Shown piece by piece: positions 44,410 to 53,934 of a stretch of DNA of 64,000 nucleotides. The position numbers were made by a program, and so were the translations under genes. Source of the stretch: Chthoniobacterales bacterium (lineage in GTDB: Bacteria; Verrucomicrobiota; Verrucomicrobiia; Chthoniobacterales; UBA10450); contig DATENU010000009.1 of NCBI GenBank assembly GCA_035274845.1, forward strand, positions 342,442 to 406,441, given 5' to 3'. The first letter of the stretch is position 1. Each line of letters opens with the position of its first letter. The notes below the pieces were generated by a model, which did not search any database, had not been told where the DNA came from, and was given only the letters and a program-made list of their open reading frames with translations.

Positions 44410-45429
44410 ATGCCTGACCGCGCTCATACCTTGGCCATCGACCCCGAGCTCCAACCCGGAGCCCGGAACGCAATTCGGGATTGTTTACGCCTCAAACGAG
44501 ATGAGCGGATCACGATCATTACTGACGAGGTGACCCGGGAGATTGCCGCAGCCTTACAGGCGGAGGTCGAGGAGGTCGGAGCGGAGCATGCCGTTTTCGT
44601 CCTGGAGGAATACGCGGAGCGCCCCCTGGTCGATATGCCGTCGAATGTTCTCGAGGACCTGGCCCAATCGCAGGTCAGTATTTTTTGCGCGCAAACCCAG
44701 CGCGGCGAGCTGCGTTCCCGCATGCAGATGAGCGACGTGGTGAACAAGCACCGGATTCGTCACGGCCACATGGTCAACATCACCCCCCAGATCATGCGCG
44801 AAGGAATGCGGGCTGACTTTCGCGCGGTCGATGCCCTCAGCCAGCGCCTGGTGGAACGCGCGCGAAAGGCGAAGCGGATCAAATGCCGAACGCCGGCCGG
44901 GACCGATTACGAAGGCGAATTTTCACCGGAGCTGAAATGGCTGAAAACGAGCGGCCTCATCACGCCCGACAAATGGGGCAACCTGCCGGGCGGCGAGATT
45001 TTCACCTCTCCCATGAACTCTCGCGGCACCTTCGTCGTGGACGGCGTGGTGGGGGACTATCTTTGCCAGAAGTACGGCGACATCCAGGAGACGCCGCTCC
45101 GGATCGAAGTCGAAAACAATCGCATTTGCGATCTCCAGTGCGCGAACAAGGAATTGCTGGAGGAATTTCGCGCTTACACCAGCACGGACGAAAACAGCAA
45201 TCGCGTGGGCGAGTTCGCGGTGGGAACCAACACGGCCTGCACCCATGTGATCGGCAATATTTTGCAGGACGAAAAGATCCCCGGCATCCACATCGCTTTT
45301 GGCCATCCGTATGCGGAACACACCGGGCAAACCTGGGTCTCAAAAACGCACATCGATTGTGTGGGCCGTGACTTCGACATCTGGTTCGACGACGACAAGG
45401 TGATGGAGCGCGGGAAATTTTTGGTGTAG
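44410..45429 (+). CDS. M29-family aminopeptidase
   Basis: A 339-residue thermophilic-type aminopeptidase. The start MPDRAHTLAID was chosen over an ATG 27 codons upstream. The metal-site layout is recognisable: GNLPGGEIFTSPM, GEFAVGTNTACTHV, FGHPYAEHTGQTW, and KTHIDCVGRDFDIWFDDD, which hold the Glu, His and Asp ligands. It removes N-terminal amino acids from peptides in the cytoplasm. A 71-residue gene and an ATP-grasp-like gene follow at 9 and 18 bases, so the peptidase may work in the same pathway as a ligase. Confidence 0.87.
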   Translation: MPDRAHTLAIDPELQPGARNAIRDCLRLKRDERITIITDEVTREIAAALQAEVEEVGAEHAVFVLEEYAERPLVDMPSNVLEDLAQSQVSIFCAQTQRGELRSRMQMSDVVNKHRIRHGHMVNITPQIMREGMRADFRAVDALSQRLVERARKAKRIKCRTPAGTDYEGEFSPELKWLKTSGLITPDKWGNLPGGEIFTSPMNSRGTFVVDGVVGDYLCQKYGDIQETPLRIEVENNRICDLQCANKELLEEFRAYTSTDENSNRVGEFAVGTNTACTHVIGNILQDEKIPGIHIAFGHPYAEHTGQTWVSKTHIDCVGRDFDIWFDDDKVMERGKFLV

Positions 45430-45438
45430 TTTGTCGGC

Positions 45439-45654
45439 ATGATTGCTGACATCCGCGACCGTTGCGGGAAGGCGCCATTTGTTCCCTTCTCCATTCGTAG
45501 TTCCGATGGCCACGAGTATTCCGTCCCTACGGTGGATCACATCTACTTCCCACCTGGAGGCCGGCGCGTAATCGTTTCGGACGACAGAGGGATTGTCTCG
45601 ATCCTGACACCTCTGCACATCAGCGGTATCATCGAGCAAGCAGCTGGCGCCTAG
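45439..45654 (+). CDS. 71-residue hypothetical protein
   Basis: The product MIADIRDRCGKAPFVPFSIR continues with SSDGHEYSVPTVDHIYFPPG and GRRVIVSDDRGIVSILTPLH. Length and beta-rich pattern resemble a small protein widespread in Verrucomicrobiota and Planctomycetota, but I know no function. It lies 9 bases after the M29 gene and 18 before the next, so it is co-transcribed with both. Confidence 0.72.
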   Translation: MIADIRDRCGKAPFVPFSIRSSDGHEYSVPTVDHIYFPPGGRRVIVSDDRGIVSILTPLHISGIIEQAAGA

Positions 45655-45672
45655 CCCCAGCGGCCTCTCAAG

Positions 45673-46863
45673 ATGGATCCGCAGCTTCGTTCCCAGTTCA
45701 ACGCTGATTTCACCCCGGAAAAATACGCAGCGCTCTTGCGTTGCGTGAACGAGACGGAGGAATGGCCGGCGGACTTCCGAATTTCGGAGACCCCAATTTT
45801 CCTGACGCGCGAGTTCACCGAGGAGGTGACCCGCGCGGCGACGTCGCTGGTCGATCTGACTCGAACACCTGAATTCGCGCGGCATTCCGCAAACGCCATT
45901 CCGACCGGCCTGGAAGTGCCGCGTGAGTCCGCGCACCCGAATTTTCTGGTGGTCGATTTTGGCATTTGCCTCGAAGGCGGCCGGCTGGTTCCTCGACTGA
46001 TCGAACTCCAGGCGTTCCCGAGCCTTTTCGGGTTCCAACTCCTGGCGCTTCATTGTCTACGCAAGGCGTATCCGGCGATTCCGCGCGATTGGACTTCCTC
46101 GTTCGGAGGAATGACGGACGACGCCTACGTCGAGATTCTGCGGCGGACGATTATCAGCGGGGCGAAGGCTGAGAATGTCATCCTGCTCGAGATCGAGCCG
46201 GACAAACAGAAGACGCGGGTAGATTTTGCGGCGACGAGGACATTGCTCGGCATTCGTCCAGTGTGTGTGACCGGGGTGAAGAAGCGGGGACGGGAACTGT
46301 TTTACGAGCTGGACGGGCGCGAGGTGCGCATCGAACGGATTTATAACCGCGTCATCTTCGACGAACTGATTCGCCGGCCCGATCTCAATCTTCCATTTCG
46401 TTTTCAGGAAGACCTCGACGTCGAATGGGTGGGCCACCCGAACTGGTATTTCCGGATCAGCAAACATTCGCTGCCTTTTCTGAAGACCGAACACACTTCG
46501 CCGGCATTTTTCGCGGACTCGTTTCCGGCGAGCGAGACCCTCGACGACTATGTTTTGAAGCCGCTCTATTCCTTTGCCGGCCTCGGCGTGGATATGGAAC
46601 CGACGCCGGAAAAACTGGCCGCAATCGAAAAGCCCCACGAGTGGATTCTGCAGAAGAAAGTCCAGTACGCGGAATTCGTTCCCACGCCTGACGGGCCGAA
46701 ATCGAAGGCGGAAATCCGGATGATGTTCGTCTGGCCCGAAGGCGACCGGGATCCAACCCTGGTGAACAATCTTGTCCGGATGAGCCAGGGAAAAATGATG
46801 GGCGTCGATTTCAACAAGGCGAAGACCTGGGTAGGCTCAAGTATCGCCCTGCATCCCCGCTAA
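45673..46863 (+). CDS. hypothetical protein, possibly a circularly permuted ATP-grasp ligase
   Basis: A 396-residue protein with no certain family. The C-terminal third has ATP-grasp-like features: YVLKPLYSFAGLGVDMEPT (resembling the lysine- and glycine-containing nucleotide loop), WILQKKVQYAEFVP, and AEIRMMFVWPEGDRDPTLVN, and the end MGVDFNKAKTWVG. The N-terminal two thirds (FLTREFTEEVTRAATSLVDL, LIELQAFPSLFGFQLLALHC) fit no known fold. It follows the M29 peptidase and a 71-residue gene in one operon. If it is a ligase, the product would be a peptide-like or amide compound; this is inference. Confidence 0.5.
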   Translation: MDPQLRSQFNADFTPEKYAALLRCVNETEEWPADFRISETPIFLTREFTEEVTRAATSLVDLTRTPEFARHSANAIPTGLEVPRESAHPNFLVVDFGICLEGGRLVPRLIELQAFPSLFGFQLLALHCLRKAYPAIPRDWTSSFGGMTDDAYVEILRRTIISGAKAENVILLEIEPDKQKTRVDFAATRTLLGIRPVCVTGVKKRGRELFYELDGREVRIERIYNRVIFDELIRRPDLNLPFRFQEDLDVEWVGHPNWYFRISKHSLPFLKTEHTSPAFFADSFPASETLDDYVLKPLYSFAGLGVDMEPTPEKLAAIEKPHEWILQKKVQYAEFVPTPDGPKSKAEIRMMFVWPEGDRDPTLVNNLVRMSQGKMMGVDFNKAKTWVGSSIALHPR

Positions 46864-46877
46864 TCCCGCCGGGATGG

Positions 46878-48059
46878 CTAGGCTAATTCCTTGTTCGTTT
46901 CCGAAAAGGCCCTGACCGCAAATTCCAGATCCTCCCGGGAATGCGCGGCCGAAACCTGGGTGCGAACCCGCGCCGTGCCGTGCGGAACGACCGGATAGAA
47001 AAAGCCGATGACGTAAACTCCCTTGTCGAGCATGCGTCCGGCGAACTTCTGGGAGAGGGCGGCGTCGCCGAGCATGATCGGAACGATCGGGTGGGTGCCG
47101 GGCTTGATGGTCAGGCCGTGCTCGACTAGCGCCGACCGGAAATAGTTCGTGTTCGTTTCAAGTTTGTCTCGAAGCTCGGTGGAGTCGCTCAGGATCTGGA
47201 GCGCCTTGATGGCGGCGGCGACGATCGGCGGCGCGACGCTGTTTGAGAAAAGATATGGACGCGACCGTTGCCGGAGCAGCTCGACAATTCGACGGCGAGC
47301 GCTGGTGAATCCGCCGCTCGCGCCTCCCAGCGCTTTGCCAAGCGTGCCGGTAATGATGTCGATCCGGCCCATCACACCGCGGTATTCGTGCGTGCCGCGC
47401 CCGGTCCGGCCGAGAAAACCGGTGGCGTGCGCGTCGTCGATCATGGTGAGCGTCTGATATTTTTCCGCCAGTTCACAAATGGCGCCGAGGTCGGCGATGG
47501 TTCCATCCATGGAAAAACATCCGTCGGTGGCGATGAGGCGAAGCCGGGCGTCCTTCGCCTCATTCAATTTCGCCTCGAGATCGGCCATGTCGTTGTGCTT
47601 GTAACGGAACCGTTGTGCTTTGCAGAGCCGGATGCCGTCAATGATCGAGGCGTGATTCAATTCATCGGAAATAATGGCGTCCTCCGGGCCGAGCAAGGTC
47701 TCGAACAAACCGCCGTTGGCATCGAAGGCGGATGGATAGAGGATGGTGTCTTCGGTGCCCAAGAATCTGGTCAGCTCATCCTCCAGATCCTTGTGGATGT
47801 CTTGTGTGCCACAAATGAAACGGACCGACGCCATTCCCAAGCCATGCGTATCGAGCGCTTCCTTGGCCGCGGCGATGAGCGCAGGGTGGTCGGCCAGGCC
47901 GAGATAATTATTCGCGCACAAGTTCAGAACGCGCCGGCCACCGGAGATCCCGACCTTCGCGTCCTGCGGCGTGGTGATGATGCGTTCGGTTTTGTAAAGC
48001 CCCTGAGACCTGATCTCAGCGAGAGTGTTAGCGAGCTGCTGGTCGAATGCCGGGAGCAT
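46878..48059 (-). CDS. kbl: glycine C-acetyltransferase (2-amino-3-ketobutyrate CoA ligase)
   Basis: A 393-residue PLP enzyme of the alpha-oxoamine synthase family, cleaving 2-amino-3-ketobutyrate with CoA into glycine and acetyl-CoA. The PLP lysine is in [16 protein letters not shown], with [18 protein letters not shown] and the first-strand motif [14 protein letters not shown]. It is the second step of threonine breakdown, working with tdh. In this window the two genes are on the same strand but separated by a lipoprotein gene on the other strand, an unusual arrangement. Confidence 0.96.
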   Translation of the reverse strand: MLPAFDQQLANTLAEIRSQGLYKTERIITTPQDAKVGISGGRRVLNLCANNYLGLADHPALIAAAKEALDTHGLGMASVRFICGTQDIHKDLEDELTRFLGTEDTILYPSAFDANGGLFETLLGPEDAIISDELNHASIIDGIRLCKAQRFRYKHNDMADLEAKLNEAKDARLRLIATDGCFSMDGTIADLGAICELAEKYQTLTMIDDAHATGFLGRTGRGTHEYRGVMGRIDIITGTLGKALGGASGGFTSARRRIVELLRQRSRPYLFSNSVAPPIVAAAIKALQILSDSTELRDKLETNTNYFRSALVEHGLTIKPGTHPIVPIMLGDAALSQKFAGRMLDKGVYVIGFFYPVVPHGTARVRTQVSAAHSREDLEFAVRAFSETNKELA

Positions 48060-48157
48060 CTTTCGACATTATGCAGATTCAGCGGGATCGACAAAACTAA
48101 TCGAATTGGAGACAGCACGCCCTCCTGCCGTTGGGTTGTTTGTCTTCCCCACACCGC

Positions 48158-48218
48158 CTGAGGGCAGGCCGTCTCCATGCCTGAGGGCCGTCTCCATGCC
48201 TGAGGGCCGTCTCCATAC
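48158..48218. repeat. tandem 19-base repeat, three copies
   Basis: Two copies of the unit starting CTGAGGGCCGTCTCCAT (48181-48199 and 48200-48218) follow a first copy with a 4-base insertion (CTGAGGGCAGGCCGTCTCC, 48158-48180). They lie in the 243-base gap upstream of both kbl (minus) and the 3D lipoprotein (plus). The copies could be a regulatory site or a slippage product. Confidence 0.85.
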
Positions 48219-48302
48219 ATCCGCTATCTTGTTGTTCTCTGTTACTAATGGCCGGAAAAATACTCTTGCATGTGGTTGTGAACAGCTGTTAATAACCCGC
48301 CG

Positions 48303-49034
48303 TTGCGTAATCGAGATTATCTCCTTCTTCTCTGCGCCTCCTTCAGCGCGCTCTTTCTCGGCGCGTGTGAGTCCACCCCGACGAAGCACATGACCGCGTT
48401 GCCGAAGTACGAGCCGCCTCTGGCGAAGCACGACTTCCAAAATGTCCGCACGACGGCCTACACGCATACGGAGTCCGATCACCTTCCCTACGGCAATCAC
48501 ACTGCTCTTGGCGGCCGGCTCCACGCCGCGACCGGCGCGATTCGCCGTGCGGAATACACACCGCGAGCCATTCCGGTGAACGGAGACGATCCGGCTGATT
48601 ATCGTCGCGCATCTTATTCGGGACCGGCGCTCGAGAAATTTTCGCTGAAAGAAACCAAGACCACCAAGCTCGTGAAAACAAAACACGGCACCAAACGGGT
48701 GACCGTGACGAAGAAACCGCAGATTGGGAGCGCCGCCGCGGATTGGTCGCGCTGGCCGGCGGGAACGGTCTTTCGTCTTATTTCGACCGGGCAGGTCTAT
48801 CGGGTGGAGGATTACGGCTGGGCCCTGGCCGGCCGGAACACGATTGATCTCTACATGCCTTCCCGCAGCGCGATGAATTCCTGGGGGGCGCGCGAAGAAA
48901 ATATTCAGATTCTTCAATGGGGCGATCCCAATAGGAGTCTTGGCATGCTGCAGGGACATCAGGGATATCGCCACATTCGCCGAATGGTCCTGGAACTTCA
49001 AGGCCAGGACGCGGCCGCGGCGGCCTTGGAATAA
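48303..49034 (+). CDS. lipoprotein with 3D domain
   Basis: A 243-residue product beginning at TTG. MRNRDYLLLLCASFSALFLG leads to lipobox AC, so it is a lipoprotein. The middle TTAYTHTESDHLPYGNHTALG and the end WPAGTVFRLISTGQVYRVED, YGWALAGRNTIDLYMPS and WGAREENIQILQWG follow the 3D (Asp-Asp-Asp) domain of peptidoglycan-cleaving lytic enzymes such as MltA's relative. The Lys/Thr-rich insertion (KETKTTKLVKTKHGTKRVT) between two halves is unusual. Aspartates in VEDYG and NTIDLYM are two of the three. Confidence 0.75.
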   Translation: MRNRDYLLLLCASFSALFLGACESTPTKHMTALPKYEPPLAKHDFQNVRTTAYTHTESDHLPYGNHTALGGRLHAATGAIRRAEYTPRAIPVNGDDPADYRRASYSGPALEKFSLKETKTTKLVKTKHGTKRVTVTKKPQIGSAAADWSRWPAGTVFRLISTGQVYRVEDYGWALAGRNTIDLYMPSRSAMNSWGAREENIQILQWGDPNRSLGMLQGHQGYRHIRRMVLELQGQDAAAAALE

Positions 49035-49039
49035 GCTTT

Positions 49040-49112
49040 CTGTAGCCGCTTCGCTGTGCGAAGCGACCGGATCGCCGCCAGCAAAACGCTTCGCACAGCG
49101 AAGCGGCTACAG
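49040..49112. repeat. perfect 26-base inverted repeat
   Basis: CTGTAGCCGCTTCGCTGTGC followed by GAAGCG (49040-49065) is exactly complementary in reverse to 49087-49112, with a 21-base loop. It lies between the convergent 3D lipoprotein and tdh genes. It could form a very stable hairpin and act as a bidirectional terminator. Its left arm starts like the imperfect repeat at 25402, pointing to a shared family. Confidence 0.95.
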
Positions 49113-49130
49113 AAGAGGGCTACAGAAAAA

Positions 49131-50162
49131 TCACGCCGCCCAATCGAGGACAATCTTTCCCGATTGTCCTGACTTCATCAGCTCGAAGCCTTCCTGAAAA
49201 TCCGTGTAGGGAAAGCGATGAGTAATAATCGGCGAAATATCGAGCCCGCTTTGGATTAGCGCCGTCATTTTGTACCAGGTCTCGAACATCTCCCGGCCGT
49301 AAATTCCTTTGATCGTCAGGCCGTGGAACACGACGAGGTTCCAGTCGATCGCGGCGCTGCCCGGCATGATGCCGAGCATGGCGATGCGGCCGCCGTTGAC
49401 CATCACGTCGAGCATGTCGGTGAAGGCCTTGGGATTGCCGGACATCTCCAGGCCGACGTCGAAGCCCTCATGCATGTCGAGCTCTCGCATAACGTCATGC
49501 AGATTACGCTCGCGCACGTCGACCGCGGAAGTTGCGCCCATTTTCCGTGCGAGATCGAGCCGGTATGGATTCACGTCGGTGATGACGACTTTCCGGGCCC
49601 CCGCCATCTTAGCGATCGGCACCGCCATGCAACCGATCGGGCCGGCGCCGGTGATGAGGACATCTTCCCCGACGAGGTCAAAAGAAAGGGCGGTATGAAC
49701 TGCGTTCCCCAGCGGATCCGAACAGGAGATCACATCGAGGGGAATTTTCGGATCGCAGCGCCACAAATTCGTCTTCGGGACAGAAACGTATTCGGCGAAA
49801 CCACCGGGGCGATTCACGCCGATACCTTTCGTATTCGGGCAAAGGTGCCGCCGCCCGGCCAGGCAGTTCCGGCAATGTCCGCAGACGATATGACCTTCGG
49901 TCGTGACCAGCTCGCCCTCTTGAAAATCGTGGACGCCATTGCCGACCTTCTCAATCACGCCCACGAACTCATGCCCGATGACCATCGGAACGGGGATGGT
50001 CTTCTGGGCCCACGCGTCCCAGTTGTAAATGTGGACGTCGGTGCCGCAGATGGATCCCTTGTGCACGCGGATCAGGACGTCGTTCGGACCGATGTCGGGA
50101 ATGGGAACTTCTTCCAAATCGAGGCCCGGCTCGCGCTGACGCTTAACCAGGGCCGGCATCAT
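49131..50162 (-). CDS. tdh: L-threonine 3-dehydrogenase
   Basis: A 343-residue Zn-dependent medium-chain dehydrogenase, oxidising threonine to 2-amino-3-ketobutyrate with NAD. The catalytic zinc side has [16 protein letters not shown] and [12 protein letters not shown]; the structural zinc cysteines are in [15 protein letters not shown]; the Rossmann motif is [17 protein letters not shown]. The frame extends about 72 codons upstream but the start [13 protein letters not shown] was chosen because earlier residues do not resemble the family; a GTG three codons upstream is also possible. It pairs with kbl, but with a lipoprotein gene in between. Confidence 0.95.
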   Translation of the reverse strand: MMPALVKRQREPGLDLEEVPIPDIGPNDVLIRVHKGSICGTDVHIYNWDAWAQKTIPVPMVIGHEFVGVIEKVGNGVHDFQEGELVTTEGHIVCGHCRNCLAGRRHLCPNTKGIGVNRPGGFAEYVSVPKTNLWRCDPKIPLDVISCSDPLGNAVHTALSFDLVGEDVLITGAGPIGCMAVPIAKMAGARKVVITDVNPYRLDLARKMGATSAVDVRERNLHDVMRELDMHEGFDVGLEMSGNPKAFTDMLDVMVNGGRIAMLGIMPGSAAIDWNLVVFHGLTIKGIYGREMFETWYKMTALIQSGLDISPIITHRFPYTDFQEGFELMKSGQSGKIVLDWAA

Positions 50163-50265
50163 TTTGCTCACGGCCTTGAAACTAGATGAGTGAGCCGGGC
50201 GCGCAATCATCTTCGTCGCCCCTTCTGCGCTTGCCTTTGGGAAGATCATTTCGGATTGTGCGCGA

Positions 50266-51183
50266 ATGGCCGAGACGCTCGAGCGCGTCACCGCGGCAAA
50301 ACCGTCCACGCCGCGCTCTGTTTTTGTATTTCGTTTCGCCAGCACGTTTGTCCTTTGGTCAATCGCGCTGGGCATCATCTTTTCCGGCTACGAGATCGCC
50401 TTTTTCGGCCTGATCGGGACCCTGGGGATGCTCTCGCTCTGGGAGTTTTACGTCATGCTCGATCATAAGGACCTCCCGAATTTCAAGATCACGGCGATGA
50501 TCTGCGGCGCCGTCATGTTGTGCGGCAGTTTTTATTATTACTCGCGAATTGGTCCCGGCCATTCCTACGACTTCGAGATGGCGGTCCTGCTCTTTTTCCT
50601 GCTGACCGTTTTCACCCGGCAAATGTTTGACGGGTTGCGCGATGACGCGCCGCTCCGGACGATGGCCTACACGATCTTTGGTCTGCTTTACGTCCTCTGG
50701 CTTTACAACTTCATCACCAAAATCGTCTACGTCCTTCCGCGCAGCCCGACCGGCGCCGTAACCGGCCAGTTCTACGTGCTTTATCTCATCGCCATTACCA
50801 AATTCAGCGACATGGGAGCGTATCTTACCGGAAGCCTGATCGGACGTCACAAGATGATTCCGCACATCAGCCCAAAGAAAACCTGGGAAGGGTTCTTCGG
50901 GGCGCTGGCTTTTTCGCTCCTCGCCAGCCTGGGGTTGTTCAAACTAATGCCGTTGCATCTTTCCGCCCTGAACTGGACCCATGCGACCGTGCTCGGATTG
51001 CTCCTCGGCTTCGCGGCGGTGATCGGCGACCTGGCGGAATCGATCATCAAACGCAGCACCGGAGTGAAGGATTCCGGAAGCTTCCTGCCCGGGATCGGAG
51101 GAGCGCTCGATCTGGTCGACAGCCTGCTTTTTACCGCGCCCCTGTTGTTTTTCTACCTGCGCCTGGTCATTCGGCTGGACTAA
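50266..51183 (+). CDS. cdsA: phosphatidate cytidylyltransferase
   Basis: A 305-residue membrane enzyme making CDP-diacylglycerol from CTP and phosphatidic acid. It has about eight transmembrane helices ([38 protein letters not shown], ...) and the CDS signature [20 protein letters not shown] followed by [12 protein letters not shown] is another conserved motif. The gene starts the cdsA-dxr-rseP-ispG run and is divergent from tdh with about 100 bases between. Confidence 0.95.
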   Translation: MAETLERVTAAKPSTPRSVFVFRFASTFVLWSIALGIIFSGYEIAFFGLIGTLGMLSLWEFYVMLDHKDLPNFKITAMICGAVMLCGSFYYYSRIGPGHSYDFEMAVLLFFLLTVFTRQMFDGLRDDAPLRTMAYTIFGLLYVLWLYNFITKIVYVLPRSPTGAVTGQFYVLYLIAITKFSDMGAYLTGSLIGRHKMIPHISPKKTWEGFFGALAFSLLASLGLFKLMPLHLSALNWTHATVLGLLLGFAAVIGDLAESIIKRSTGVKDSGSFLPGIGGALDLVDSLLFTAPLLFFYLRLVIRLD

Positions 51184-51213
51184 CGCCGGCCCGCAGAAAC
51201 GATTGTCTTTCAG

Positions 51214-52410
51214 ATGAGAAGGAAACGGGTTGTCGTCCTTGGGGCGACCGGGTCGATCGGGGAAAGCGCCCTTAAGGTGGCGCACGACATTCCAGACCGA
51301 ATGGAAATCGTCGGCCTGGCCGCTAATAGCAACGCGAAGAAGCTGGCGGCGCAGGCAAACGCGGTTCGACCGAAGGCGGTTTGCCTCGTCGATGAGTCAA
51401 AGCTGCCGGAGTTGCGCGGTGCGCTCGAATACGAACCGCGGATATTTTCGGGGGCGAAAGGGTTGATCGAAATCGCGTGTCTCGCTGAGGCGGAGATGGT
51501 GCTCGTCGCAGTGGTGGGGACGGGTGGGTTGCAGCCGGCCCTCGCGGCGATCGAAGCCGGCAAGGATCTGGCGGTGGCGAGCAAAGAGATTTTGGTAATG
51601 GCCGGCGAGATCGTCATGCGGGAGGCAGGAGAGAAAGGCGTGCAAATCTTACCAGTGGATAGCGAACATAACGCGATCTTTCAGTGCCTCGATTCTCAAA
51701 AGAAACGCTCAACGCTCAACGTCCAACGTCCAACGTCCAACGAAGAGACCGATGTTCGACGTCTCATTTTGACGGCGTCGGGCGGGCCGTTTCGACAAAC
51801 GCCGGCAAGTGAATTTGAATCGATCACGGTCGAGCAGGCCCTTAAACATCCGACGTGGAATATGGGGCCGAAGATCACGATCGATTCGGCGACGCTCTTC
51901 AATAAGGGGCTGGAGATGATTGAGGCGCACTGGCTTTTCGGGGTGGAGATGAAGCGGGTCGAAGTGGTGGTCCATCCGCAGAGCATTGTGCATTCAATGG
52001 TGGAGTTCAGTGATGGCTCGGTCCTCGCGCAGCTGAGTCATTCGGACATGTGCTTCCCAATCCAATACGCGGTCACCTGGCCGGAGCGGGTGCCGAATTC
52101 ATTGCCCCCGCTCGATTTCGGTAAACTGCGCCAATTGGAGTTCGCCACCCCGCGCTACGATGATTTTCCGGCGTTGAATCTCGCCCGTCGCGCGGGAGAT
52201 GAGGGCGGCACGCTGCCGGCGGTGTTGAACGCGGCGAACGAAGTGGCGGTTTCAGCTTTTCTGGAGCGAAAAATTTCGTTTCCGCGCATTTGGCATACGG
52301 TCGGCTCTGTCATGGATCGGCACAGGAACGTTGCGCACCCCGATCTCGATGCCATATTGCGCGCCGATCAATGGGCCAGGGAAGAAGCGGCCAAGCTCGC
52401 CGCGGAATAA
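51214..52410 (+). CDS. dxr: 1-deoxy-D-xylulose-5-phosphate reductoisomerase
   Basis: A 398-residue MEP-pathway enzyme (IspC) making 2-C-methyl-D-erythritol 4-phosphate. The NADPH motif is VVVLGATGSIGESAL; the catalytic block is LPVDSEHNAIFQC, LTASGGPFRQT, and HPQSIVHSMVEFSDGS. Between FQC and LTASGGPFR is an extra loop (KKRSTLNVQRPTSNEE) that is encoded by the heptamer array at 51704-51738. The loop lies at the natural variable region, and the frame is kept. It follows cdsA by 30 bases and precedes rseP. Confidence 0.96.
   Translation: MRRKRVVVLGATGSIGESALKVAHDIPDRMEIVGLAANSNAKKLAAQANAVRPKAVCLVDESKLPELRGALEYEPRIFSGAKGLIEIACLAEAEMVLVAVVGTGGLQPALAAIEAGKDLAVASKEILVMAGEIVMREAGEKGVQILPVDSEHNAIFQCLDSQKKRSTLNVQRPTSNEETDVRRLILTASGGPFRQTPASEFESITVEQALKHPTWNMGPKITIDSATLFNKGLEMIEAHWLFGVEMKRVEVVVHPQSIVHSMVEFSDGSVLAQLSHSDMCFPIQYAVTWPERVPNSLPPLDFGKLRQLEFATPRYDDFPALNLARRAGDEGGTLPAVLNAANEVAVSAFLERKISFPRIWHTVGSVMDRHRNVAHPDLDAILRADQWAREEAAKLAAE
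51704..51738. repeat. heptamer array inside dxr
   Basis: Five units: AACGCTC, AACGCTC, AACGTCC, AACGTCC, AACGTCC, followed by a partial AACGAAG. They lie within the dxr reading frame and encode a surface loop. The last three units are identical to those at 15298 and 35339. Confidence 0.92.
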
Positions 52411-52458
52411 AATAGGGATGAAATACGGATCGGGAATTAGCGTCTAAGAAGTAAAGCC

Positions 52459-53886
52459 ATGTTCGGACATATCCTGCGCGTCATCTTCATCCTGGTCGAG
52501 GTAGTCATCCTCTTTAATCTTCTGATCGTCGTGCACGAGCTGGGGCATTTCCTGGCGGCCCGCTGGCGAGGGTTGTACATCGAAGGGTTCGGCGTCTGGT
52601 TCGGCAAACCGATCTGGAAGAAGACGATCAACGGCGTCCAGTATTCGCTGGGCTCACTGCCTTTCGGCGGGTTCGTCAAACTTCCGCAGCTCGCTCCGAT
52701 GGACATTATCGAGGGAAAAGCGGATATGGAACGGGCCCAGCTCCCAAAGATTTCCGCGCTGGACAAAATCATCGTGGCGATCGCGGGTCCGCTCTTCAGT
52801 GTGCTCCTGGCCCTCTTTTTCGCCTGCGTCGTCTGGGCCGTGGGCCATCCCGTGAGCGAATCGGACCTGACGACAGTAGTTGGTTACGTCCAGCAGGATT
52901 CCCCCGCGGCCAAAGCCGGGTTGCAGCCAGGCGACAAGATTCTCGAAGTCGATGGCCGGGCGGTCTCGCGGTTTTTCGGGATGAACAACAGCGTCGTCTG
53001 GGCCGTCGTCCGGAGCGAGGGGGCAACGATTCCGTTCAAGATTGAGCGCGATGGAAAACAGATGACGATTGAAGTTGTCCCGGCGATCGCGGAGACGAGC
53101 GGCTGGCGGCGCAAGAGCACCCGGCAGGTGGGACTCCAGCCCGCGGTGACGCCACTGGTCAAGGAGGCGAAGAAAAACACGCCCGCGGAGAAGGCCGGCG
53201 TGAAATCGGGCGACATCATTGCCGCCGTCAACGGTACGCGGGTCTATCACGTGCTTACCCTCATCGACGAAATCGAGAAGCATCCGACCGATGAGCTAAC
53301 GCTCGATGTCCGGCGCGGCACGGAACTTCTGCAAGTGAAAATGCGTCCGGTCCCGATCGAAGAAGATGGTGTCACCAAGCCGCGGATCGGGATTGGCTGG
53401 GACGATGGTGGACAGCTTTCGCTCTCGCACCCCGATCCGGTAGAACAGGTGTACAACAGCATTACGAGCACGCTCCAGACTATCGGCGCGGTCGCCTCGC
53501 CGAAGTCCGATGTAAAACTCCAGCACATGAGCGGGCCAATCATGATCGTGAGGATTTATTATTTGCTCTTCGAAAGCGACAACGGCTGGAAGCTGGCCCT
53601 CTGGTTCAGCGTGATCCTCAACGTGAACCTGGCGATCCTCAATATGTTGCCCATTCCCGTGCTCGATGGCGGGCACATCGTTCTGGCGGTGATTGAAGGC
53701 GTCCGCCGGAAGCCGGTGAACATGAAAATTCTCGAGTGGGTCCAAACGGCCTGCGCCACTCTGATCATCGGCTACATGCTTTATATCAGTTTCTTCGATA
53801 TCGGAGATTTGTTTGGCAAAGGCAGCGATCGAAAAGGGCCGAGAAAAGAATCCGTGGAGCCGGCTAAGGCCGCTCCCACGCCGTAA
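52459..53886 (+). CDS. rseP: site-2 intramembrane zinc metalloprotease RseP
   Basis: A 475-residue protease. The zinc motif HELGH is at residues 26-30 in the first transmembrane helix; two PDZ-like domains follow (VGYVQQDSPAAKAGLQPGDK and KNTPAEKAGVKSGDIIAAV), and a late motif NMLPIPVLDGGHIVLAVIEG gives the third zinc ligand. RseP cleaves anti-sigma factors and remnant signal peptides within the inner membrane. It follows dxr by 48 bases, the order usual in bacteria, before ybjQ and ispG. Confidence 0.95.
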   Translation: MFGHILRVIFILVEVVILFNLLIVVHELGHFLAARWRGLYIEGFGVWFGKPIWKKTINGVQYSLGSLPFGGFVKLPQLAPMDIIEGKADMERAQLPKISALDKIIVAIAGPLFSVLLALFFACVVWAVGHPVSESDLTTVVGYVQQDSPAAKAGLQPGDKILEVDGRAVSRFFGMNNSVVWAVVRSEGATIPFKIERDGKQMTIEVVPAIAETSGWRRKSTRQVGLQPAVTPLVKEAKKNTPAEKAGVKSGDIIAAVNGTRVYHVLTLIDEIEKHPTDELTLDVRRGTELLQVKMRPVPIEEDGVTKPRIGIGWDDGGQLSLSHPDPVEQVYNSITSTLQTIGAVASPKSDVKLQHMSGPIMIVRIYYLLFESDNGWKLALWFSVILNVNLAILNMLPIPVLDGGHIVLAVIEGVRRKPVNMKILEWVQTACATLIIGYMLYISFFDIGDLFGKGSDRKGPRKESVEPAKAAPTP

Positions 53887-53934
53887 CCGCGCTGCGGGCT
53901 GGAATTCTGGCCGGAGCCAGCCGATGCTGGGAAC

